DNA from: Acanthosoma haemorrhoidale
Lineage: Eukaryota; Arthropoda; Insecta; Hemiptera; Acanthosomatidae
Assembly (NCBI GenBank): GCA_930367205.1
Contig: OV884011.1
Coordinates: 144,829,937 to 144,893,936 of the forward strand
Length of the DNA: 64,000 nt
Direction of reading: 5' to 3'
In this document: positions 54,044-64,000 of the stretch, in pieces
How the letters are laid out: the number at the start of each line of letters is the position of its first letter
Numbering within the stretch: position 1 is the stretch's first letter
The notes under the pieces: generated by a model
The model's database searches: none
What the model saw: only the letters and a program-made list of their open reading frames with translations
What the model was told of the DNA's origin: nothing
Made by a program: the position numbers and the translations under genes

Positions 54044-57000
54044 GTTGTATGATTAGCAGCAAAGCAGGCATTTTTTTAAAATTTCTGATTCCTGCTATGT
54101 CAAAATGTAATTAGTTTTCTTTGGTTTCCCTAGATAACCTTCATTTAGGAAACTCTTCAAATGATTGCTCCTAAACGTTGTATCCAATGTCTTGGCTATA
54201 GTATAATCCATGTTATTCTTGGCATGGTGGTGAATTTATTTTGGAGACTACCATAGTAGTTTCCTAAGTTGGTTTCTCCGGTGTCTATATTGGTCTGTTC
54301 TGTACACGGTTTTTGTCTTGTTGCGAGAAAATTCGATATTCTCTTCCATATGTAAACCGTATTTCTTTTAAGTGTGTTATTATTCGGAAAGGTTTATGTT
54401 TGTTATATTTTGTGGGATATATTGATTTAGCCATATGGGCTATCGGTTATTTTTTTCTAACATGAGTAACTAGCCTCCTAGTTTTTGTTGGGTTTTCCTG
54501 CCTGGCTTGTGTTTTATTGCTTTCTCATAGCGAGATGTTTCCCGAGAATAATGGCCTCAGGTATGTTAGGGATCTTTCACTTATAGCCCGACCGAGGTAC
54601 AAAGACGACCCCAAACATTTTTCTTATTTTGTACACACCATTGTTACTAGTTGGTTTATAGGAACAGGTGTTCCCAAGATTATTTTTTGCACTAAAATAA
54701 ATAATTAACTATAAGGAAACTGATACAGTTACTGTAGATTAGCTTTATCGGAGTGAAGGTGTGGGGTCAATTATATTAGGATCTACAAGTATAGATATAG
54801 GGATAACCAGAATTTAGCATAAATCGATTTAAATAATACCATTTAGGTTGGCTAACGCCCCTTTATAATAAATATCATAACTCACCAGTTTAATTGTAAA
54901 TCCAGGATTTTAGTACAATCTTGATGAAGTCATGATGACTAACAAGAACCAGCTGAGAGATGGAAGATTCAAAATTTCCAAGACCTCAATAGATCAACCG
55001 CCCAAAGGAATATTCTTCTTTCAGAACTCCGACCCTGTCTAGAGGAGGCAAATCGACGCACCGAAAGTAAACGGCCAAACTAGCGACTAAAGCAAATAAG
55101 AAGAAATGCAGCACCAAGAATTTAATGCCGACAGCTGAAATTCTCCGTAAATATGAAAATGTGTAATACTATAGTATATCAAGCCTGTAAGAAGTAAGAT
55201 ACTTTGTTAGCTTGTATCAATCAAATGTCTGTGTTGCATGGATTAATTTGTTATTAATATCCTGTGTCCAGCACCTGGTCCACTATCATGACTATGTCAT
55301 GGTTTTGAGTATAACCTGGATGAAGTCATGCTGACTAGCCAGAACCAACCGAGACATTGAAAATTCAACATTTCTTTAGACCACAAAGGATCAAAAGCCG
55401 AAAGAAAGATTTTTCTTTCAAAACCTCGGCCCGGTCTACAATAGGGAGAAACAATGCGCCGAAACTAAACATCCGAACTAGCGACTGAATCAAATTAGAA
55501 GATAAGAAACATCAAGGCTATAAATCCGACAGCTGAAATTCTCCGTAAATAGGAAAATTTGTAATATTATCGCATATCAAGCCTGTTAGAAGTAAGATAA
55601 TCTGTAAGCTTGTATTTATTGTATGACTGTGTGAATGCATTTATTTGTTATTAATATCCTGTGCCCAGGTTTTGGTCCGCTATCATGACTGCATCCAGGT
55701 TTCGAGTACAATCTGGATAAAGTCATGGTGACTAGCCAGAAACAGCTGAGACATCAATTATTCAACATTTTCTGAAACACTGATGGATCAACAGTCCAAA
55801 GAAAAATTCTTCTTTCAGAACCCCGGCCTAGTCTAGAGGAGGGCAGAACGATGCACCGAAAGTAAAAGGCCGAACTACCGACTAAATCAAATTAGAAGAA
55901 AAGAAACACCAAGGCTACAATGCCGACAGCTGAGATTCTCTGTAAATAAGAAAATTTGTAATAGTATAGCTTTTCACGACTTTTTGAAGTAACAGGCTTT
56001 GTAAGCTTGTCTTTAAACCATGAGTTAACCGTGTTGCATGCATTTATGTGTTATTTATATCCTGTGCTCAGGTCCTGGCACATTTCCAGGTTCTGGTCCG
56101 CCATCATGACTGCATCCAGGTTTTGAGTACAATCTAGATGAAGTCATGATGACTAACCAGAACCAACTGAGACATCGAAGATTCAACATTCCCTGAGAAC
56201 CTAATGGATCAAAAGCCCTAGAAAAGTATATCCAAGGCTGCAAAGGTAACAGTTGGGATTTCCTTTAAATAAGATAGTTTTTATAGTAGTCATGATGTTC
56301 TTTGCAGGTCTTGTAGATGTAAGAGAATTTCTTAGCTTGTCTTTAACGTGTAATTTTACAGTTCTGCATGAATTTATTCGTGTTTTAGCGGCATATCCCG
56401 TGCTTTTTAAGTCTGTTAGAAGTATGAGAATTTGCCTTGGATGCCATTCATTTTTAGAGGTCTTTTTTCGTTTTTAATATTTAGCCTTTTGTAGTTACAC
56501 GGGTAAATGGATTTCTTCTACTATCTGTGCTTAATTTCACCCTTAGGATAAATAGTTGAGGTGTGAAATATCGTTAAAACTCTCAAACCGGTTAAATAAT
56601 CAGTTTCGAAGCACTGTGAATGTGATAAAAGTCAATTCATGAAAACGAAATATTTAAAAATGTTTTTCTGAAACACCAAAATTATGAAAATGTTCGTAAA
56701 TATGTGGTAAATAATGGTAGATATATTTAAACCAAAAAAAATTAATTATTGTAATCCAAAATATTCCAGATGTTTATCTGGACACTCTAGTCTAGACGTC
56801 TGACCTTGCAATTTTTTCAAGAGAGTTGTATATCTGCATATTTTTAGACCTCAATCGTTTTTAATTATACAATTATAGATTCTCAATAGCTTTATTCTAT
56901 TTCCTGTAGCTTGGCTACATTTTATACATGTTATAATAAAAAAATAGCCATAGTAAAGACCTCAATCGTCCCGTATTCATGTACTAGTTGGGACAGGTTG

Positions 57001-57234
57001 TGTGGTGGTCTTAGTTACGGTCCGCAAATATAGATGCCCAAACGCTTTTACGCCACATTCCCAGTGTAAAGTGTGTCTTCTCTAGTTATAGTATTCATTA
57101 TCGGAGCGGCGTGTTGTGCAGATAAGTTCGGTTAGTTGAACATAAGAATCCAAATGCATTGCGTATGACTGTGTGACTTACTACTTGCCTATTTACGGTG
57201 TGAAAATCGGTTTCCATTCAATGTCGCTACATCT
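54044..57234 (+). repeat. Unit 16, type B, 3191 bp, 531-bp deletion form
   Basis: Has the 7-T run. Type-B markers: caccgaaagtaaacgg in S1 (55062, 55068), aagaattta (55120), cctcgg (55426), aacactgatgg (55781) and gctacaatg (55918). The two S1 changes make S1 identical to S3 at those sites, consistent with a conversion tract. Confidence 0.95.
57231..57234 (+). other. 531-bp deletion junction 3
   Basis: Same ATCT join and flanks as junctions 1 and 2. Confidence 0.93.
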
Positions 57235-60200
57235 GTTGTATGATTAGCAGCAAAGCAGGCATTTTTTTAAAATTTCTGATTCCTGCTATGTCAAAATGTA
57301 ATTAGTTTTCTTTGGTTTCCCTAGATAACCTTCATTTAGGAAACTCTTCAAATGATTGCTCCTAAACGTTGTATCCAATGTCTTGGCTATAGTATAATCC
57401 ATGTTATTCTTGGCATGGTGGTGAATTTATTTTGGAGACTACCATAGTAGTTTCCTAAGTTGGTTTCTCCGGTGTCTATATTGGTCTGTTCTGTACACGG
57501 TTTTTGTCTTGTTGCGAGAAAATTCGATATTCTCTTCCATATGTAAACCGTATTTCTTTTAAGTGTGTTATTATTCGGAAAGGTTTATGTTTGTTATATT
57601 TTGTGGGATATATTGATTTAGCCATATGGGCTATCGGTTATTTTTTTCTAACATGAGTAACTAGCCTCCTAGTTTTTGTTGGGTTTTCCTGCCTGGCTTG
57701 TGTTTTATTGCTTTCTCATAGCGAGATGTTTCCCGAGAATAATGGCCTCAGGTATGTTAGGGATCTTTCACTTATAGCCCGACCGAGGTACAAAGACGAC
57801 CCCAAACATTTTTCTTATTTTGTACACACCATTGTTACTAGTTGGTTTATAGGAACAGGTGTTCCCAAGATTATTTTTTGCACTAAAATAAATAATTAAC
57901 TATAAGGAAACTGATACAGTTACTGTAGATTAGCTTTATCGGAGTGAAGGTGTGGGGTCAATTATATTAGGATCTACAAGTATAGATATAGGGATAACCA
58001 GAATTTAGCATAAATCGATTTAAATAATACCATTTAGGTTGGCTAACGCCCCTTTATAATAAATATCATAACTCACCAGTTTAATTGTAAATCCAGGATT
58101 TTAGTACAATCTTGATGAAGTCATGATGACTAACAAGAACCAGCTGAGAGATGGAAGATTCAAAATTTCCAAGACCTCAATAGATCAACCGCCCAAAGGA
58201 ATATTCTTCTTTCAGAACTCCGACCCTGTCTAGAGGAGGCAAATCGACGCACTGAAAGAAAACGGCCAAACTAGCGACTAAAGCAAATAAGAAGAAATGC
58301 AGCACCAAGACTTTAATGCCGACAGCTGAAATTCTCCGTAAATATGAAAATGTGTAATACTATAGTATATCAAGCCTGTAAGAAGTAAGATACTTTGTTA
58401 GCTTGTATCAATCAAATGTCTGTGTTGCATGGATTAATTTGTTATTAATATCCTGTGTCCAGCACCTGGTCCACTATCATGGCTATGTCATGGTTTTGAG
58501 TATAACCTGGATGAAGTCATGCTGACTAGCCAGAACCAACCGAGACATTGAAAATTCAACATTTCTTTAGACCACAAAGGATCAAAAGCCGAAAGAAAGA
58601 TTTTTCTTTCAAAACCCCGGCCCGGTCTACAATAGGGAGAAACAATGCGCCGAAACTAAACATCCGAACTAGCGACTGAATCAAATTAGAAGATAAGAAA
58701 CATCAAGGCTATAAATCTGACAGCTGAAATTCTCCGTAAATAGGAAAATTTGTAATATTATCGCATATCAAGCCTGTTAGAAGTAAGATAATCTGTAAGC
58801 TTGTATTTATTGTATGACTGTGTGAATGCATTTATTTGTTATTAATATCCTGTGCCCAGGTTTTGGTCCGCTATCATGACTGCATCCAGGTTTCGAGTAC
58901 AATCTGGATAAAGTCATGGTGACTAGCCAGAAACAGCTGAGACATCAATTATTCAACATTTTCTGAAACACCGATGGATCAACAGTCCAAAGAAAAATTC
59001 TTCTTTCAGAACCCCGGCCTAGTCTAGAGGAGGGCAGAACGATGCACCGAAAGTAAAAGGCCGAACTACCGACTAAATCAAATTAGAAGAAAAGAAACAC
59101 CAAGGCTATAATGCCGACAGCTGAGATTCTCTGTAAATAAGAAAATTTGTAATAGTATAGCTTTTCACGACTTTTTGAAGTAACAGGATTTGTAAGCTTG
59201 TCTTTAAACCATGAGTTAACCGTGTTGCATGCATTTATGTGTTATTTATATCCTGTGCTCAGGTCCTGGCACATTTCCAGGTTCTGGTCCGCCATCATGA
59301 CTGCATCCAGGTTTTGAGTACAATCTAGATGAAGTCATGATGACTAACCAGAACCAACTGAGACATCGAAGATTCAACATTCCCTGAGAACCTAATGGAT
59401 CAAAAGCCCTAGAAAAGTATATCCAAGGCTGCAAAGGTAACAGTTGGGATTTCCTTTAAATAAGATAGTTTTTATAGTAGTCATGATGTTCTTTGCAGGT
59501 CTTGTAGATGTAAGAGAATTTCTTAGCTTGTCTTTAACGTGTAATTTTACAGTTCTGCATGAATTTATTCGTGTTTTAGCGGCATATCCCGTGCTTTTTA
59601 AGTCTGTTAGAAGTATGAGAATTTGCCTTGGATGCCATTCATTTTTAGAGGTCTTTTTTCGTTTTTAATATTTAGCCTTTTGTAGTTACACGGGTAAATG
59701 GATTTCTTCTACTATCTGTGCTTAATTTCACCCTTAGGATAAATAGTTGAGGTGTGAAATATCGTTAAAACTCTCAAACCGGTTAAATAATCAGTTTCGA
59801 AGCACTGTGAATGTGATAAAAGTCAATTCATGAAAACGAAATATTTAAAAATGTTTTTCTGAAACACCAAAATTATGAAAATGTTCGTAAATATGTGGTA
59901 AATAATGGTAGATATATTTAAACCAAAAAAAATTAATTATTGTAATCCAAAATATTCCAGATGTTTATCTGGACACTCTAGTCTAGACGTCTGACCTTGC
60001 AATTTTTTCAAGAGAGTTGTATATCTGCATATTTTTAGACCTCAATCGTTTTTAATTATACAATTATAGATTCTCAATAGCTTTATTCTATTTCCTGTAG
60101 CTTGGCTACATTTTATACATGTTATAATAAAAAAATAGCCATAGTAAAGACCTCAATCGTCCCGTATTCATGTACTAGTTGGGACAGGTTGTGTGGTGGT

Positions 60201-60425
60201 CTTAGTTACGGTCCGCAAATATAGATGCCCAAACGCTTTTACGCCACATTCCCAGTGTAAAGTGTGTCTTCTCTAGTTATAGTATTCATTATCGGAGCGG
60301 CGTGTTGTGCAGATAAGTTCGGTTAGTTGAACATAAGAATCCAAATGCATTGCGTATGACTGTGTGACTTACTACTTGCCTATTTACGGTGTGAAAATCG
60401 GTTTCCATTCAATGTCGCTACATCT
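57235..60425 (+). repeat. Unit 17, type A, 3191 bp, 531-bp deletion form
   Basis: Repeats the type-A markers of unit 15 at 58482, 58718 and 59188, each 6382 bp further on. It has the 7-T run. It lacks the unit 15 private T. Confidence 0.95.
60422..60425 (+). other. 531-bp deletion junction 4
   Basis: Same ATCT join and flanks as junctions 1-3. It is the last deletion junction in the window. Confidence 0.93.
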
Positions 60426-63400
60426 GTTGTATGATTAGCAGCAAAGCAGGCATTTTTTTAAAATTTCTGATTCCTGCTATGTCAAAATGTAATTAGTTTT
60501 CTTTGGTTTCCCTAGATAACCTTCATTTAGGAAACTCTTCAAATGATTGCTCCTAAACGTTGTATCCAATGTCTTGGCTATAGTATAATCCATGTTATTC
60601 TTGGCATGGTGGTGAATTTATTTTGGAGACTACCATAGTAGTTTCCTAAGTTGGTTTCTCCGGTGTCTATATTGGTCTGTTCTGTACACGGTTTTTGTCT
60701 TGTTGCGAGAAAATTCGATATTCTCTTCCATATGTAAACCGTATTTCTTTTAAGTGTGTTATTATTCGGAAAGGTTTATGTTTGTTATATTTTGTGGGAT
60801 ATATTGATTTAGCCATATGGGCTATCGGTTATTTTTTTCTAACATGAGTAACTAGCCTCCTAGTTTTTGTTGGGTTTTCCTGCCTGGCTTGTGTTTTATT
60901 GCTTTCTCATAGCGAGATGTTTCCCGAGAATAATGGCCTCAGGTATGTTAGGGATCTTTCACTTATAGCCCGACCGAGGTACAAAGACGACCCCAAACAT
61001 TTTTCTTATTTTGTACACACCATTGTTACTAGTTGGTTTATAGGAACAGGTGTTCCCAAGATTATTTTTTGCACTAAAATAAATAATTAACTATAAGGAA
61101 ACTGATACAGTTACTGTAGATTAGCTTTATCGGAGTGAAGGTGTGGGGTCAATTATATTAGGATCTACAAGTATAGATATAGGGATAACCAGAATTTAGC
61201 ATAAATCGATTTAAATAATACCATTTAGGTTGGCTAACGCCCCTTTATAATAAATATCATAACTCACCAGTTTAATTGTAAATCCAGGATTTTAGTACAA
61301 TCTTGATGAAGTCATGATGACTAACAAGAACCAGCTGAGAGATGGAAGATTCAAAATTTCCAAGACCTCAATAGATCAACCGCCCAAAGGAATATTCTTC
61401 TTTCAGAACTCCGACCCTGTCTAGAGGAGGCAAATCGACGCACCGAAAGTAAACGGCCAAACTAGCGACTAAAGCAAATAAGAAGAAATGCAGCACCAAG
61501 AATTTAATGCCGACAGCTGAAATTCTCCGTAAATATGAAAATGTGTAATACTATAGTATATCAAGCCTGTAAGAAGTAAGATACTTTGTTAGCTTGTATC
61601 AATCAAATGTCTGTGTTGCATGGATTAATTTGTTATTAATATCCTGTGTCCAGCACCTGGTCCACTATCATGACTATGTCATGGTTTTGAGTATAACCTG
61701 GATGAAGTCATGCTGACTAGCCAGAACCAACCGAGACATTGAAAATTCAACATTTCTTTAGACCACAAAGGATCAAAAGCCGAAAGAAAGATTTTTCTTT
61801 CAAAACCTCGGCCCGGTCTACAATAGGGAGAAACAATGCGCCGAAACTAAACATCCGAACTAGCGACTGAATCAAATTAGAAGATAAGAAACATCAAGGC
61901 TATAAATCCGACAGCTGAAATTCTCCGTAAATAGGAAAATTTGTAATATTATCGCATATCAAGCCTGTTAGAAGTAAGATAATCTGTAAGCTTGTATTTA
62001 TTGTATGACTGTGTGAATGCATTTATTTGTTATTAATATCCTGTGCCCAGGTTTTGGTCCGCTATCATGACTGCATCCAGGTTTCGAGTACAATCTGGAT
62101 AAAGTCATGGTGACTAGCCAGAAACAGCTGAGACATCAATTATTCAACATTTTCTGAAACACTGATGGATCAACAGTCCAAAGAAAAATTCTTCTTTCAG
62201 AACCCCGGCCTAGTCTAGAGGAGGGCAGAACGATGCACCGAAAGTAAAAGGCCGAACTACCGACTAAATCAAATTAGAAGAAAAGAAACACCAAGGCTAC
62301 AATGCCGACAGCTGAGATTCTCTGTAAATAAGAAAATTTGTAATAGTATAGCTTTTCACGACTTTTTGAAGTAACAGGCTTTGTAAGCTTGTCTTTAAAC
62401 CATGAGTTAACCGTGTTGCATGCATTTATGTGTTATTTATATCCTGTGCTCAGGTCCTGGCACATTTCCAGGTTCTGGTCCGCCATCATGACTGCATCCA
62501 GGTTTTGAGTACAATCTAGATGAAGTCATGATGACTAACCAGAACCAACTGAGACATCGAAGATTCAACATTCCCTGAGAACCTAATGGATCAAAAGCCC
62601 TAGAAAAGTATATCCAAGGCTGCAAAGGTAACAGTTGGGATTTCCTTTAAATAAGATAGTTTTTATAGTAGTCATGATGTTCTTTGCAGGTCTTGTAGAT
62701 GTAAGAGAATTTCTTAGCTTGTCTTTAACGTGTAATTTTACAGTTCTGCATGAATTTATTCGTGTTTTAGCGGCATATCCCGTGCTTTTTAAGTCTGTTA
62801 GAAGTATGAGAATTTGCCTTGGATGCCATTCATTTTTAGAGGTCTTTTTTCGTTTTTAATATTTAGCCTTTTGTAGTTACACGGGTAAATGGATTTCTTC
62901 TACTATCTGTGCTTAATTTCACCCTTAGGATAAATAGTTGAGGTGTGAAATATCGTTAAAACTCTCAAACCGGTTAAATAATCAGTTTCGAAGCACTGTG
63001 AATGTGATAAAAGTCAATTCATGAAAACGAAATATTTAAAAATGTTTTTCTGAAACACCAAAATTATGAAAATGTTCGTAAATATGTGGTAAATAATGGT
63101 AGATATATTTAAACCAAAAAAAATTAATTATTGTAATCCAAAATATTCCAGATGTTTATCTGGACACTCTAGTCTAGACGTCTGACCTTGCAATTTTTTC
63201 AAGAGAGTTGTATATCTGCATATTTTTAGACCTCAATCGTTTTTAATTATACAATTATAGATTCTCAATAGCTTTATTCTATTTCCTGTAGCTTGGCTAC
63301 ATTTTATACATGTTATAATAAAAAAATAGCCATAGTAAAGACCTCAATCGTCCCGTATTCATGTACTAGTTGGGACAGGTTGTGTGGTGGTCTTAGTTAC

Positions 63401-64000
63401 GGTCCGCAAATATAGATGCCCAAACGCTTTTACGCCACATTCCCAGTGTAAAGTGTGTCTTCTCTAGTTATAGTATTCATTATCGGAGCGGCGTGTTGTG
63501 CAGATAAGTTCGGTTAGTTGAACATAAGAATCCAAATGCATTGCGTATGACTGTGTGACTTACTACTTGCCTATTTACGGTGTGAAAATCGGTTTCCATT
63601 CAATGTCGCTACATCTTATCAGGTATGTGAACATATTTATTTGGGTATTTCTAGTCTAGGTTTACAAAGTGAAATTAAATATGTGAGTTTTAACATGGAT
63701 CATGCTAAAAGGTGTGTGTTGGAAATATGCTTACTCTCCATGTATGGTTGACAATTGCTGTAAATATGCAAATGTAATATATTAGTGATTTTCGCAGATG
63801 CATCTCTTCAGTTAACGGTGTGCGGTTATTTTTATTTTAAAAGTATATGAGCGGTTTTTTTTTTTTGTTTGAATATATTAAAATAGTTTACTAATTCATA
63901 CTAACTTTAAAATTCACGTAGCAATAATTTGTCGACTAAAAAAAAAATTGAGCAAATATTTGCTTATCTGCCTTCGAATCACAAGTATTAATAATTTGTT
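60426..64000 (+). repeat. Unit 18, type B, cut by the window end
   Basis: Left end as in units 15-17 (starts at unit position 72, 7-T run). Type-B markers at 61444, 61450, 61502, 61808, 62163 and 62300 match unit 16; I saw no difference from unit 16 in the shared part. The right zone is present in full, with a 12-T tract near 63855, the A tract and the palindrome, so this unit joins an undeleted right end. Confidence 0.93.

Larger units (their letters stand above)
50853..57234 (+). repeat. Higher-order repeat copy 1: units 15 (A) and 16 (B), 6382 bp
   Basis: Unit 15 has type-A markers: G at 52100, T at 52336 and A at 52806. Unit 16 has type-B markers: C at 55062, T at 55068, A at 55120, T at 55426, T at 55781 and C at 55918. 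All recur exactly 6382 bp downstream in units 17 and 18. The only difference I saw between the A copies is T at 52317 in unit 15. Confidence 0.9.
1..64000 (+). repeat. Tandem array of ~3.72-kb satellite-like units, head to tail
   Basis: The same unit recurs from end to end. Its left marker (gtattcaagataatatttg) occurs at 1, 3723, 7444, 11165, 14887, 18608, 22329, 26050, 29771, 32709, 36430, 40151, 43871 and 47592. It is then missing because four later units lost it by deletion. Spacing is 3720-3722 bp except for unit 9 (2938 bp) and the last units (3191 bp). All copies lie on one strand and there is no unrelated insertion. The 1-bp spacing differences come from a T tract. By eye, units differ at only a few positions each. 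No open reading frame starting at ATG reaches 60 codons. I read this as a large-monomer satellite in a eukaryotic genome; the family and species are not recognised. Confidence 0.97.
57235..64000 (+). repeat. Higher-order repeat copy 2: units 17 (A) and 18 (B), right end undeleted
   Basis: The A-B order of 50853-57234 repeats here. Copy 2 ends differently: after unit position 3261 (about 63616) the normal sequence ttatcaggtatgtg continues, so the deletion does not recur at the right end. The window stops about 76 bp before the expected unit edge. Confidence 0.9.

Noticed and set aside
1..64000. rDNA spacer, 5S, snRNA or histone gene cluster as the explanation for the tandem units
   Set aside because: No rRNA, snRNA or histone sequence was recognised in the unit on either strand.

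Overview
The whole window is one tandem array of satellite-like DNA. A unit of about 3.72 kb repeats head to tail, always in the same orientation. There are 18 units: fourteen at or close to full length at the left end, at least in part, and four shortened by a shared deletion at their left edges. I see no protein-coding gene, rRNA, tRNA or recognisable transposase or polymerase domain. Repeats of this size and uniformity, with no genes across 64 kb, point to a eukaryotic nuclear genome (heterochromatin, a centromere-type satellite or a sex- or B-chromosome array are all possible). I cannot name the species. The sequence is AT-rich, but CpG is not strongly depleted (for example six CpGs in 1021-1140), which argues weakly against a heavily methylated vertebrate or plant satellite.

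One unit (phase set arbitrarily at base 1) has three zones. Unit positions 1-923 are AT-rich single-copy-looking DNA with several short hairpins. Positions 924 to about 2480 hold four diverged copies (S1-S4) of a nested repeat of about 397 bp; S3 carries a 24-bp partial duplication and S4 an internal loss of about 98 bp. Positions 2481-3721 are AT-rich DNA with two hairpins, a 12-16 bp T tract, an A tract and a perfect 14-bp palindrome.

Layout: units 1-8 (1-29770) are full length. Unit 9 (29771-32708) has lost 788 bp and gained 5 bp of filler. Units 10-13 (32709-47591) are full length. Unit 14 (47592-50852) has a normal left end but runs into the first of four identical 531-bp deletion junctions. 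Units 15-18 (50853-64000) follow those junctions. Units 15 and 17 share private variants and units 16 and 18 share a different set, so this end of the array is a dimeric higher-order repeat of 6382 bp. The last unit returns to the undeleted right end.

Units differ by only a handful of bases, and neighbours share variants in blocks (units 1-3, 4-7, 8-12, 13-18). This is the pattern expected of unequal exchange and gene conversion. The main interest is therefore the record of array evolution (nested repeats, two independent deletions with endpoints 26 bp apart, a local dimer amplification and probable conversion between subrepeats), not a gene system.
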